This document shows positions 12,002 to 23,629 of a DNA stretch of 64,000 nt, in pieces. Position numbers and translations under genes: made by a program. Source of the DNA: Penicillus capitatus (lineage: Eukaryota; Chlorophyta); the NCBI GenBank assembly GCA_965649825.1, contig OZ287698.1:1550001-1614000 (forward strand), in the 5' to 3' direction. Positions within the stretch are counted from its first letter, which is position 1. The number at the start of each line of letters is the position of its first letter. The notes under the pieces were generated by a model, which was not told where the DNA came from, ran no database searches, and was given only the letters and a program-made list of their open reading frames with translations.

Positions 12002-12334
12002 GCAACAACACAGACGCGCAGAAATGCGCCGCCCTTGAAGAAATGACGAATAAGCACAAAACTGTCAACCGTCCGGCAACGTGAGGGGCGGCGTGATAAG
12101 CTTCTCAATGTAACAGAGAGGCGTGGTCGAACGGCTCTCAGTTGGGGATGTGACGTCGTCGTCACGATCATCACGAGGCGATCTGTTGAAAGGATGGGAA
12201 GATTTCCAAGACCGATCTCGTCCGTTTGTGCGTGCGGTGTACGTTCGTTCGTCCTCCGTCCACAAAAATCGCCTCTTTCATAAATCGACCTGCGTGGCCA
12301 TTGTCGTTTCCACTCCCTCTCGACGTCCTTTACG
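12002..12334. promoter_or_regulatory. Divergent promoter region, oxidoreductase A / transketolase
   Basis: About 330 nt between two divergent start codons. It carries a GATGTGACGTCGTCGTCACG stretch (12147-12166), which contains a TGACGTC core and an inverted CGTCA. This looks like a bZIP/CRE-type site, but that is inference from sequence alone. Confidence 0.35.
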
Positions 12335-14694
12335 ATGTCTTTCCTCACGAACGTTACCACGTCCGCCTCCTATGTGCCTCTTCGCACGACGGACGCGATC
12401 TCTCTCGCAAACGGCGGCGTCACCAAAGCGCGTGTGCGTTTGGCTAAACCGTGTTCGCGTATCCCTCGACGATGGACTGTTCGTGCCCAAGAGGCCGTCG
12501 TGGCAGATAAAGTCACGCCCGTTGACAACGAACTAGCACTTGAATGCATCAACACGATTCGCTTCTTGGCGATCGATGGTGTCGACAAAGCGAATTCGGG
12601 TCATCCCGGATTGCCCATGGGTGCCGCACCAATGGGCTTCGTCCTCTACAACGAATATCTCCGCTATAACCCAAAGAATCCAAAATGGTTCAACCGCGAT
12701 CGCTTTGTCCTCTCGGCTGGACACGGATGCATGTTACTCTATTCCTTAATGTATCTCACAGGATACGATTCCGTTCAAGTATAGATTTCGCGTGTATACC
12801 ATGTCTCATGCATGCGCTCGCTCTGTGTGTTTGTGCAGTTGGACGATCTGAAACAGTTCCGTCAGTGGGACAGTTGCACACCTGGTCATCCGGAGAATTT
12901 CGAAACGGAGGGAGTGGAGGTGACGACAGGTATGGATGCGTCTCTAGATGACAGAGAAAGAGTTCGGAGGTTGTTCTAGGTCCTTTGGGACAAGGAATCT
13001 GCAATGCGGTTGGGTTGGCACTGGCAGAAGCCAATCTTGCAGCCCGATTCAACAAACCCGATTGCGATCCCATCGTGGATCACTACACGTGCGACGCTCC
13101 ACACATGGCTTCTGATGTTCTATGAAGGGAATGATGTGACAGGTATTGCATTGTGGGAGACGGGTGCAGTATGGAAGGGATTTCGAATGAGGCATGTTCT
13201 TTGGCCGGCCATTGGGGATTGGGCAAGCTCATCTGTCTATACGACGATAACAACATCTCCATCGATGGCGATACGGAACTCGCATTCACGGAAGATGTCT
13301 CCAAGAGATACGAAGCGCTTGGATGGCATGTACAACATGTGGAAGACGGCAATACAGATCTGCAAGCGTTGAGAAAAGCCATCGATGTGGCAAAGAGCGT
13401 CACGGACAAGCCATCGTTCATCAAGGTATCGACGTTGATCGGCTATGGCTCTCCGAACAAGGCAAACAGTCACGATGCTCACGGTGCTCCTCTTGGAGCA
13501 GAGGAGACCGCTGCAACAAGGGAGAATCTGAAATGGCCGCATGGACTGTTCGAAGTCCCGGACAGAGCAATGAGTGTTTTCAGAACGGCTGTGGATCGAG
13601 GTGCAAATGCAGAAGCTGCTTGGAAGTCAACATGCGAGAAATATGCTGCTAAATACCCCGAAGAGTATGCAGAATTGATGTCCATTGCCGAGGGAAAACT
13701 TCCAGGCGGATGGGAGAAAGCACTGCCAAGCTTCACACCTGAAGACAAGGGCGTCGCTACTCGCGTGCATTCGCAGACAATGCTCAACGCATTGGCCCCT
13801 GTGCTTCCAGGTCTCATCGGTGGATCTGCTGATCTGGCACCGTCCAACTTGACACTGCTGAAGATGTTTGGTGACTTCCAGAAGGACTCCCCTGCAGAGA
13901 GGAACGTCCGCTTTGGTGTTCGCGAACATGGCATGGGTGCCATCAGCAACGGCATCTGCCTGCATTCCCCTGGCCTCGTTCCATACTGTGCGACGTTTTT
14001 CATTTTCACAGACTACATGCGTGCAGCGATGCGCATGTCTGCCTTGTCTCAAGCTGGAGTGATCTATGTCATGACGCACGACTCGATTGGACTGGGAGAG
14101 GATGGACCGACGCATCAACCCGTTGAACATCTCGCATCCTTCCGTGCTATGCCAAACATTCTGATGACCCGACCTTGTGGCGGAAACGAAACAGCTGGGT
14201 GCTACAGAATCGGCGTCGTGAACAGAAAGAGGCCGACAGTCATTGCCCTCTCCAGACAAGGAATGCCCAATCTCGCTGGCACCGACGCAGAAAAGGTGGC
14301 AAAAGGAGGATACGTCGTATCCGACGGCAGCGGAAATCCTGACGTCATTCTGATGGGAACAGGATCCGAGTTGTCGACAGCCAGTGCTGCTGCCGATCAG
14401 CTGAAGAAAGAGGGCAAGAATGTGAGGGTCGTGTCGATGGTCTGTTGGGAATTGTTTGAAGAACAAGACGCCGCTTACAAGAGCTCTGTTCTGCCAGAGA
14501 ACGTCACCGCACGAGTGGCCGTCGAGGCTGGAGCTAAGTTGGGATGGGAACGATACATTGGAAGCAAGGGCGAGTTTGTGGGTGTTGGAGATACCAGGTT
14601 TGGAGCATCGGCCCCAGGACCCACTCTTTTCGAGAAATACGGTATCACGCCAGAAAACATTGTGGCTGCGGCCAAGAGAACGATGGCAGCATAG
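12335..14694 (+). CDS. TKT: Transketolase, plastid precursor
   Basis: Four exons (12335-12778, 12839-12929, 12980-13088, 13143-14694) sum to 2196 nt, giving 731 residues, usual for a plant transketolase precursor. The first 60 or so residues are Ser/Thr/Arg-rich and end near '[12 protein letters not shown]', a likely transit peptide. Family blocks are intact: '[17 protein letters not shown]', '[19 protein letters not shown]', the thiamine-diphosphate motif 'GDGCSMEG' with 'DDNNISIDG' downstream, '[15 protein letters not shown]', '[20 protein letters not shown]'. It moves two-carbon ketol units in the Calvin cycle and pentose phosphate pathway. The third intron contains TGATGTGAC nine nt from its end. 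Long open frames opposite the last exon are shadows. Confidence 0.96.
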
Positions 14695-14799
14695 AAATGC
14701 GATTCTTTATCATTAAGATGGATGTTTAGATTGTTTGATGCCGTCCGTCATCATTGTCTATTTTTTGAAGATATCTGTCTTGAAACATTCTTACAGGAT

Positions 14800-16280
14800 T
14801 TACAACCATGCCTCGTGTTGGTGCCTTATGTTTCGCATCGCCTTCCACACAACACTGTTGCACTTGAATCCGCTTCCATACGAAATCTGCCAGATGCGAT
14901 CTCCCTTGCGTATACCCTGGTGTTGGCTCTCCACATATCCTAGTACATACCAGACGGAGGACGACGAGGTATTGCCGAATCGCTCGAGTGTTGCTTTGCT
15001 CGGTCGAATGAGAGTGGAAGTCAGTTTGAGCTGCTTCTCGATCTCTTCTATAATGCCTTTGCCTCCAGGATGGATGCAGAAATGATCGAATGCGGATTTG
15101 AAACTGGGAATATACTCTTTCATCTTTCTCCTGAACACCTTGCGCAGAACAAAGTTCACGAAGAACTTGACGTGTTCGTGCACCGGCATCACCACTGGTG
15201 CCAGAGTCGTGATGTTTGCCTAGAGGCGGCTCAAGACGATGAGAGGAATGGGAAATGGACGAAGGAGAGGCACACCTTCAGCGCCTCTCCTGCGATGGCC
15301 ATGAGTTCTTTGGACAGTCGAATGCCCACTTGATGCTCTTCGTCTTCCATCTGATACATGCAAGTGAAGGCGGAATCTGTGGCACCGTTGTGTGTTCGAA
15401 CAACGTGCATCAGCTGATACTTTGCTCTCCAGTAATCTCGTGTCTTGTTTGAGAGCACGATGGCGGCGCCTCCGAGACGGAAGAGGCAGTTGGCAATGAG
15501 CATCGATCGACTGTTGCCAAGATGCCAGTTCTGTGTGATGTTCTCCGTTGAGAAGACCAATGCTCTGGCCGATGGCGTCAACTGCAGCAGTTGACGTGCC
15601 AAATCGACAGCGATCAGTCCTGCTGAACATCCCATCCCTGACAGATTGTAGACCATGATGTCTGATCGCATTTTAAAATGATTGATGATCATCGATGCTA
15701 AGGAAGGGGTTGGACTGAAAAGACTACAGTTGACGACGAGGATGTCAATGGCATCTGGTGCCAGGTTCAATCTCTTCAACAGCCTGTCGATCGTTGCGAA
15801 CATTACGGCAGCCGCTTCTTCTCGTGAAGACTGCATGGTAACCACGAAAGTAGGACTGCAGATTCCTACACATGCCAATGGTGAGCACCTTCCTCGATGG
15901 TCATGGAGACCTGCCTGCTGGGAGATAGGTCTCGTGTCCAAGGCCCGACTTCGCAATGACTCTCTCTTGAAAAGCAATGGACTCTTTGCTGTACTTCTAG
16001 AGATAGAGGACATCACCGGGCCTTACAGAGTGAGTGGGTCAGAGGAATACCCCGGACGAACGGATGTTCTCGACGAACTTTTGATGCGTCACCTTATGGC
16101 TATTGAACACCAGAGATCGCAGAAGAGTGAGCATGAGGAAAAGATGTACGCGTCTGGTGGCTTGTAGAGTTCAAACTCGACGAGGTAAACTGGCCGGTTC
16201 AGTTGGAACACGTATGACGCCGCCACAAACACCAGCATCAATGCACACATGCTGAATGTGACCTTGATGGATACACACAT
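14800..16280 (-). CDS. KCS: 3-ketoacyl-CoA synthase (FAE1/KCS type elongase)
   Basis: An N-terminal hydrophobic segment 'MCALMLVFVAASYVFQL' is followed by 'RPVYLVEFELYKPPDA', the conserved FAE1 start block. Exons then give 'KFVENIRSSG', 'SGLGHETYLPAGSPTFVVTM', the catalytic Cys in 'NLSGMGCSAGLIAVDLARQ', 'ALKANITTLAPVVMPVHEH', the catalytic His in 'FCIHPGGKGIIEEIEKQL', and the catalytic Asn in 'ERFGNTSSSSVWYVL'. It ends 'GDRIWQISYGSGFKCNSVVW' plus a short tail. By family it condenses malonyl-CoA with long-chain acyl-CoA on the ER membrane. The start is tentative: Met at 16280 gives one membrane segment, while most plant KCS have two, so a 5' exon may be missing. It converges on transketolase with 105 nt between stops. 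Confidence 0.88.
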
Positions 16281-16751
16281 ACCATCAGCCGAAGTAACAA
16301 GGATGTCATAAGACAGAGGGAATACCAGGTTGATTTTGAGATCTGTATGGTGCGCCGTTTGCCATATTTGTGTGATGTGACCCTCGCTAAACAACTTCCA
16401 CAGTTCCAACTGTCGGCATCGCTAGAATCAAGCTAAGAGGGTGACGATATGGGCTTGACTGTGAGAAATGCGGCAAGCGGGACAAGGAGGAAGGTCATCG
16501 CATGGCGACATAGTAATTTGTATCCGGCCGTTACGTACTTCCACCCAACATGCTGGCGATAGTCTGGACATACAGAATTCTATTATTTAAAACGCAGATA
16601 ACGGACCTATGAAATCGGGTGACCCCGGAGAAGGAACTCCACGATTGCGTCCCGTCGCCATGTTGGATATCGTCAGATCAATCGCTCAGCCGTGAAGTTG
16701 GCGGGTAACCTCACGACGCCGTACAGGAAGCGATTACGTAATGGTCACTAA
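16281..16751. promoter_or_regulatory. Divergent region between KCS and ABCG transporter
   Basis: About 470 nt between head-to-head genes. It may hold an unrecognised first exon of the ketoacyl-CoA synthase near 16300-16410. No TATA box or other known site is clear. Confidence 0.35.
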
Positions 16752-19189
16752 ATGAAACGTGAATCGACCGTGTTCTTAACTCGCAGATGGCTCAATGATT
16801 CTCGTGTGTATCGACGACTCGCAGCGAAGATGCAATCATCTTCGAAGCAAGGGGAGAGCATGGACGAGAAGCCTCCTGTCGATATCGAATACCGCAACCT
16901 CAGTTTTAGAGTCGTATCCAAGGACGAAGAGGATGGCGTCTTCTATATCTTGAAAAATTTGAACGGGACCTGTCGAAGTGGACGATTGCACGCTATCTTG
17001 GGGCCCTCTGGAGCCGGGAAGACGACATTGGTATTGACACTTCGTCGCGGGCGATGTAACACGTGTCATTTTTAGTTGGACACTCTGGCCGGAAATATCT
17101 TTGGCGGCCGCCTCGAGGGGCAGATCTTCGTCAATGGCGTCGAGACGACGTTCAAAGCGATGGCCAAGCTCAGTTGCTACGTCATGCAGCATCCCATCCT
17201 ACTGTCTACTGCAACGGCAAGAATAACGATCCATCTGTGGACCTTATGCAAACACCCGTTTCCTGACCGATAGGTCAAGGAAGCGCTGATGACCAACGCC
17301 CTTCTGCGTTTGTCGAGATCTGTTCCCAGAATTCAGAAGGAGAAACTGGTGACAGATATCATCGACGAACTGGCGAGTCTATTTCTACAGAAGATGAAAA
17401 CTATTGGTGTTGGATGCAGGGGTTAACGGAGTGTGCGAATGTGCTGGTTGGCAGTGAGAAGGATGACATCAAAGGGATCAGTGGTGGACAGATACGCAGA
17501 CTGGCCATCGGACTGGAACTGGTCACGCGACCCAGTGTCATCGTCTTGGACGAGCCAACGAGTGGATTGGACAGCGAGATTGCCCTGACGACGATGCTCA
17601 CACTCAAATCACTGGCCGAAAATCGCCGAACGGTGGATAACAGATCACAGCGGCATTTGTGGCAAGTCATGTGTATGCAGGTGGTCTGCAGCATTCATCA
17701 GCCAAACTCTGACATTGTGGATACCTTTGATGATATTCACCTCATGGCACAGGGACGGAGTGTGTATCTGGGTCCTTGGTCCCAGGCTGTCGGTTTCTTT
17801 GTCAAGGCCGGATTCGAGTGAGCCATGCTTGAATGTTCATGGCCCTTTACATGTGTCCCGTCACAGATGTCCGACCTACAAGAATCCCACCGACTACTTC
17901 ATGACTGTCATAAAGCAGAAAGAGAATGCAAAGATGATTGCCGATCAGTTTGAAGCCAACAGACAGGCCGAGCGGGTCGAGGGAGAAACGCCGCCATCTG
18001 CAAAGAATTCAAACACGAGTCGGAATCTGCTTCCCCTTGCGATTGAGGCCATACATTTGTCTTGCAGACAACAAGGGACTGGGCAATGGCGATGAAAAGA
18101 CATCCGATGTGCCGTGGTGGTTTCAGACATGCATCTTGTGGATCCGTTTCTTCCGCACGTGGATACGGAATCCCATTCTGTTTTGGTCCGAGTTCATTCA
18201 ATACGTCATCACTGGATTGCTAGTTGGTCTGCGCTTCTTCCCTCTGCAGTAGAGGCAATGCCAAGTATTGTCATAGGGTTAATGTACTACAAGATTGATG
18301 ACAGTCTGAACTTCGGCACAACCGACCGTTACAGCTCGCAGTTCTTCATCCTGGCAGCCATGATGTTCATCCCACCCTTTGCTGCTGTGACCTTGTGGGA
18401 CACCGAACGCAAACTGCTGAAAGTCGAGACCAACAGAAAGTCCTACAGCATCTTCTGCTACTTTCTCGCCAAGACAGGAACTACATGGCCGATGGAAATC
18501 TTCCTCTCGCTGACACTCTCTCTCATTTGTTACTGGATGATTGGTAAAGCAGTCTCCTACACGGTGTTCTACAAACGAGAGATGTTCCGTTTGCAGGCTA
18601 TCAAACTGGTTTTGACAAGTTCATGATATTCTTCGTCATCGTTGTCCTGTTCCAATTGATCTCTGAAAGCCTGGGACTGGTAATACCTATGACGACCGTT
18701 CTCTTCTTATCCGCTCTCGTAGTTGTGTGCTTTTATGACGAGCAAGTCTCAGTATGCCGTCGTGGTATTGAGTCTTGTGGCATTGCTCATCATGTCCTTC
18801 ACAGGATTCCTCGTTCGCGACATCCCAGTCTATTTTGAATGGATTCAGCAAAGCGCTTACATCTCTTTTGCCACGGCTGCCTTGGCCAGATCCGAATTCG
18901 ACGGGATTCAGTTTCGCCATCCAAATGGCAGTCTTGTCGAAGGAAGCAGTCTATTGAGAGATGAACCCTATTTGGACGATGACTTGATGGAGGCCACTCG
19001 AGAAGATCTCCATGTCCTTACCAACGAGTAAGCACATCATCTGATATCAGCAGAGAAATTGATCCTGTCGAATGGCGATGTAGTTTGAGTGTGGGAGAGA
19101 ACTGTTGGGCAATGTTTGGCATTTTGATAGGTCTTCGATTGCTATGCTACGGAGCATTGGTTCTCTCTGCCAAGTTGAGATTTCTCTGA
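16752..19189 (+). CDS. ABCG-family half transporter (WHITE type)
   Basis: About ten short introns. The nucleotide-binding domain comes first, as in ABCG: Walker A 'GPSGAGKTTLLDTLAGN', signature 'GISGGQIRRLAIGLEL', Walker B 'SVIVLDEPTSGLD', and the switch His in 'CSIHQPNSDIVDTFDD'. The membrane domain follows: 'FWSEFIQYVITGLLVGLMYYK', 'FFILAAMMFIPPFAAV', 'YAVVVLSLVALLIMSFTGF', and a last segment 'CWAMFGILIGLRLLCYGAL'. It needs to dimerise; plant relatives export lipids or hormones, so a link to the neighbouring KCS is possible but unproven. Two introns begin with GC (17217-17273, 17373-17419). The last intron as read is only 26 nt (19028-19053); without it the protein stops at TAA 19029-19031 and loses its final helix. 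The start may instead be Met at 16830. Confidence 0.9.
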
Positions 19190-20906
19190 ATTGACTCACA
19201 GCATTTACTGCAGACAACTGCAAAACAGATTCGCTGACGTGCATTTTAGTTTCGATTGTGGATTCTTAGTCCAGACTTTCCTTCTCCTGTTAGTAACAGG
19301 ACTCTGCGCTTGATGTTCTAACCATAGGCAATGCATTAAAAACGTTCTCGACTGCATGCTAGTAGCCTCCCATACCGTTTCATGCCGTATCCCCATGACT
19401 AAGTGGAATTCGGTGGTAGAAGGCAACAATTCTGTCTTCCAAAGCGCAAGAATGATGCAGTTGCTTCTATATCCCTTTCTAGAAAACCGCCTTGGTCTGT
19501 CATTTTTGCCGCAGAAGTGAACGATTTGATGTTCACTGACCTGGCGCTGCCTATGGGTCTTCCTAAACTGTTTGGACCCTTCTGAACACGAAGTTTCTTT
19601 TAAAATTGCTGAAGGTCGGTCTATCGACTCCACAACACCCATCTACCGCGTAAAGACTAAACGCCCACCCCATCATCTTTCGGAGCACCGTCGTTTGATG
19701 GAACATTGATGGTGACGTCCTTCTCTGCCGCCCTTCAGACAAAGCTTCAATTTCGTTCTGCCGTTTGCGGCTGTGGGGTATTTTTGATCCGATCATAACC
19801 GACGCGCAGAACCAACAGTAGAACGCCTTTTCTTCAATATATTTACAACAATCGTGCCGTCTATCTTCTAAACGTCAGGTGTCGCAATCTTTCTTGTCAA
19901 AATGGTGATAGTTGGCCACAGAAATCACCCTTGTCATCATCCCTTCTTCCATTGTCTACTGGATCGAAGATCGATCCCTCCTTTCCACATACGCGTGTGC
20001 AGTCAGTCATCCCAATATGTCTGCGGCTCGATCGAACGTCTGTTGGACAAGAAGATGCTCTGGGTAAATATTATCTCGGCATCATCTACTGATTGGCTTC
20101 TGAATTCGTGTGCTTCTCTCTCTGTTAATTTCTCCGATGACTCTATTGTTGACTCGTGCATTTTCTCACGAGTGAATCTTTATATGCTGTCAGGCTGCCG
20201 AGCCTATCTTCCATCTTTCTTTTATTATTGAACCGACTGTCAGATGCACTCCTATCATTTGCAGAAAGATTCAAAGAAACAAACATGGAATGCTTACGCA
20301 ACCATCAACTCTCGTGATGCGAAATCCCACGACAAACTTCTGAACAGTAGTCTCTCTCCTATAGATCCGTCAGCCCTTCATCGTAGGCGCCTCGGTCGAG
20401 ACGACGAGACAAGAAGTCGCTGTCACTACAAGCAGGTAAGAATCCGGAGTCCTCGGTATTCTTTGTAGTTAGTTGGCACTGCAGTTTGATTCGAATGTCT
20501 TTGTCCATATCACAGCCAGTATTGTGAGCTTGTCTTCTCGTCGCTCTTCGCATGGTATGTTGTTTTAACGCATGTATTATGTCAGCTCAGTCAAGGTTAT
20601 TCAGACAGACGATGATTGAATGCTTCTAACTTGAACAAGTTAATAGCTTTAAGAAATTATTTTGGATCACCGTCAGGAGCATCAATCGACTCCAAATGAA
20701 ATGTCAGATCGAGATGCATTTGTTCACGAGATTCGGGGCTCCTAAAGTATTGTTCAACAGCTGTTGTCCCCCTTATTTCTAATACCACCGGCAGCAAAAA
20801 TGCGCAACTCCATTGCTGGGACAAGCTACCGGTATTGACCAGATCACCAGCAGAAAATACAATAACAAATCCGAGGTCAACCGCTCTCGCCATCGCCTTC
20901 TTATTT
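19190..20906. other. Long stretch without a recognisable gene
   Basis: About 1.7 kb. ORFs at 19205-19642 (-, 145 codons), 19902-20231 (+) and 20359-20553 (-) show no domain, signal or coding bias I can defend. AT-rich pieces (20560-20660) look non-coding. A fast-evolving small gene cannot be excluded. Confidence 0.4.
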
Positions 20907-22002
20907 CTAATACGATTTGTACACTCTACTAACAGTGTATATCCCCCAGTGAAATTCGTGCATCTCTGGAGGCTCATGAGGATACTGAGCTTGCTTCCAA
21001 GGACTGTCTACAAGTTCGAATATAAAATACTTCAGCCCAATGCCGTCAGCCCAAGAAGAGAACTTCTGCAATACCAACAACACAATTGTCTATATGATCA
21101 TCACGGGCTGCGTTACCTCTCTGTACAACTGGGCCACCTGGAAGTTGCCGCGTTGACGTTCATGAGCTGCAGACTGTGATGGCCATCCTGTCTCGGTCAC
21201 GATCACTTCCTTTCCGTAATACAGTTTTTGGAAGGTCGTTATTTGCTTAATGGCAGATCCGAGAGCATTTTCTGCCATCACGTAAGGATCTGGGTTCTGT
21301 GGGAGATCTGTTTGATAGTATGGATGGATGTTGACGCCGACAGCATCAGATACACCAACGACTGCTGGGTGTGGGATCACATCAACGGAGAACACTGGTA
21401 CGTTTTGCAAAACACTGCTGCCTAACTGACGACCGAGCGCCCGTACCTGAACACAGAAACATCAACCACTCCGTATCGTCAGCAAGTAAGCGTTTCAGTC
21501 CAGACTTTATCTTTTACATCCCAGATGAGACCAGCCAGAACACCAGGCGACATGGATCGTCTGAAGAGCACTTCATTGCCCACTGCGATGCCGATCAGCT
21601 TGGCATGAGGGTATTTCTTCAGGTAGATGAGGAGATCGGACACCTCTTGTCTGTTCCTGTGGTCATTGTTATCGATCCAGAGACCCATAAGCACTTCGCA
21701 GTTTTCATTTGTCGCCGCCGTCAGCGCTATGTCATTGAGCTTATGGCATTCCGTCGAATACATCCGAATGCGCGATGTATGCAACTTTGCAATGTTGTGG
21801 TCCTGTGTAATTTCACTTTCGGTTGGACAGGCACCGTACTGTCGGTAAGGAGAGTAGGCAACTCCATAAAAGCGCTGAGCGTCCTAGAAAGAAACCATTT
21901 CAACCCAATTGAATAGACTATTGCACGCCTCACGAGCTCGGGAAAGAAAAGAAACAGGCTGCAAAGGACGACAGCAGTTCTCAGTGCCAAACAACAGTCC
22001 AT
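20907..22002 (-). CDS. Secreted glycoside hydrolase family 17 (beta-1,3-glucanase type)
   Basis: The start 'MDCCLALRTAVVLCSLFLFF' is a strong signal peptide. Splicing a 50-nt GT-AG intron gives '..PELDAQRFYGVAYSPYRQ', a normal GH17 start. Then 'IRMYSTECHKLNDIALTAA', 'LMGLWIDNN', the acid/base Glu in 'GIAVGNEVLFR', 'GVNIHPYYQTD', and the nucleophile Glu in 'EVIVTETGWPS'. The last exon reads 'FSSWADGIGLKYFIFELVDS' and ends at TAG 20907-20909. The protein should be secreted and hydrolyse or remodel beta-1,3-glucan in a wall or storage glucan. The type resembles fungal and protist BGL2/SCW members about as much as plant ones. A 181-codon frame on the other strand is a shadow. Confidence 0.87.
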
Positions 22003-22313
22003 AGCGCCTAAAACAGCGTCGGCGACCTACAGAAATCAATAACAAACTGGTCTACGCCAGTGTACATCGAGTAACGCATCGCACCAGTATGTCTAGTACT
22101 TTGAGAGATACGTCCTCTCCCCGTCAATGGTAAAGAAAGAAAAACACTCTTACTCTAAGTCGTCGTCGTAGCTCAAGGGGAATGTCCGTGCCTGTCGTCA
22201 GTTAATAATTCTACGTCGACCGACGCTCGGTCCGATGTTTTCAAGATAAATTACGAACGCGGTTGCTTAACCGTCGAACACGCCGCTTACGCGGATCGTT
22301 CGTTGTATCACCT
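22003..22313. other. Intergenic spacer upstream of GH17
   Basis: About 310 nt holding the GH17 promoter and the 3' end region of CCZ1. No tRNA or other feature is recognisable. Confidence 0.4.
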
Positions 22314-23615
22314 CTACAATTCGAAGGCTCCAGGGAAATGTTTATGGCACATACGACTCACGTACTCGTCAACTTCTTCCAATGTGAAATCATCCAGAAT
22401 ATCGAGAGCGACGTACAACGTCTTGGAACCGGCTTTCTTTGTCATGACCCAGCCTCCTCCGGCCTCTCCCTTCACGACGGTCTCGAAATCTCCTCCGTCT
22501 TCCGCAGCCAAGCAATGCTCATCGATTTTGTTCTGAATCCGAGTCAATATCTGCAATGTCTTGTCGTTCAGTGTCTTCACCTTCTTATCAGGTGTGGCAT
22601 AGCCCACGTGCATCAAACGATCCACATGAACATAGCGATAGCCGGCAATGTGATAATCCTTGGTGGTGCTTGTCATCGCAGTTGCTGCCTGAAGGAGTGA
22701 CGTGGCATCTTTACGAATCTCTTCGTTCAGTGTGTTAAAGGCCAAAGGCGTCTGAGGATTGGCATCCAGGATCAGAAAGATGGACAGGGGTAACTTGTAG
22801 AGAGGCATCAGCCAAAATGGCGTCAATTCCTCCTCCTCCATAATGTGTATCAATGCAGCCCCTCTCTCCAACCCCTTTCCTTCAGACAGCATCTCACTCT
22901 TTTCCACAAAGCCATAGAGCTGTCTCGTATTCTTTCCATTGAGATCACTCCATAGCAGAAAGGCATCGAAGCAGATCATCACGCGACGCACAGAAGCGCC
23001 CACATCAATCTGATGCAGCGCCTGGACCAGGGTTTGGAGGGAAAGGAAGGCAGAACGCCCAAGTGTCAGTGTGGGTACGGCTCCCAATCGCCCGAGCGAC
23101 AGCGGGTTCTCAAATTTCTTCCGTTCAGCAGATCTCTTCTGCACCAACATATCGCCCCAGATTTCAACAATCCCTTGGAGTGAGGCTCGTGCACGTCTTC
23201 CTGTTGCATCCAGATCCAGCAGACGTTGCACTGAGCCATGCAAAAGGACCAAGTACCCATAGAGATCTTCCAAGAAGATCTTGCATCCACCACTTCCTGC
23301 CTTTCCTGGTCCCCAGTTGTTTCCCACCACCATGCCCACCCAGACACCCGGTTCAAAATTCCGAACAGCCCATTTGCGTTTGTCTGTGTCGAGGGTGATG
23401 AAATTTGAGTCGCCGGAAAACGTCCCGGAGAAGAGAGAAAATGTCTGCGCCAGACCGACTGTTGACAGCTGCTCGTCAATATTCACAGCGGACGGAAAGA
23501 ACGCCAGAATCTTCTCTTTCTCTGTCGATTCTGTGTTACCTCGTCGAGAATCGTAGATAAACAGAAGCAGAGATGCCTCCGGGGTCAACGACTTACTCGA
23601 ACGCCTCAACATCAT
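22314..23615 (-). CDS. CCZ1: Vacuolar fusion protein CCZ1 homologue
   Basis: One uninterrupted frame of 433 codons. The N-terminus has the CCZ1 longin-type signature 'LLLFIYDSRRGNTESTEKEK' followed by 'ILAFFPSAVNIDEQLSTVGL', the usual CCZ1 'YD.RRG..EG.E..KIL.F.P' pattern. The C-terminal third ends in 'LDDFTLEEVDEYVSRMCH', again like plant and animal CCZ1. With MON1 it is the exchange factor that activates Rab7 on late endosomes and vacuoles. It is intronless, unusual for this window. Its start codon lies only 14 nt from the start codon of the divergent UBP6 gene, so the two leaders must overlap or the true CCZ1 start is internal. Confidence 0.85.
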   Translation of the reverse strand: MMLRRSSKSLTPEASLLLFIYDSRRGNTESTEKEKILAFFPSAVNIDEQLSTVGLAQTFSLFSGTFSGDSNFITLDTDKRKWAVRNFEPGVWVGMVVGNNWGPGKAGSGGCKIFLEDLYGYLVLLHGSVQRLLDLDATGRRARASLQGIVEIWGDMLVQKRSAERKKFENPLSLGRLGAVPTLTLGRSAFLSLQTLVQALHQIDVGASVRRVMICFDAFLLWSDLNGKNTRQLYGFVEKSEMLSEGKGLERGAALIHIMEEEELTPFWLMPLYKLPLSIFLILDANPQTPLAFNTLNEEIRKDATSLLQAATAMTSTTKDYHIAGYRYVHVDRLMHVGYATPDKKVKTLNDKTLQILTRIQNKIDEHCLAAEDGGDFETVVKGEAGGGWVMTKKAGSKTLYVALDILDDFTLEEVDEYVSRMCHKHFPGAFEL

Positions 23616-23629
23616 TCATCAACATCACA

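Noticed and set aside
13627-14466. 279-codon minus-strand ORF opposite transketolase
   Set aside because: It is a shadow of the GC-balanced transketolase exon, which has clear family motifs on the plus strand.
21371-21916. 181-codon plus-strand ORF across the GH17 gene
   Set aside because: The minus strand encodes the GH17 catalytic Glu motifs in this span; the plus frame has no domain.
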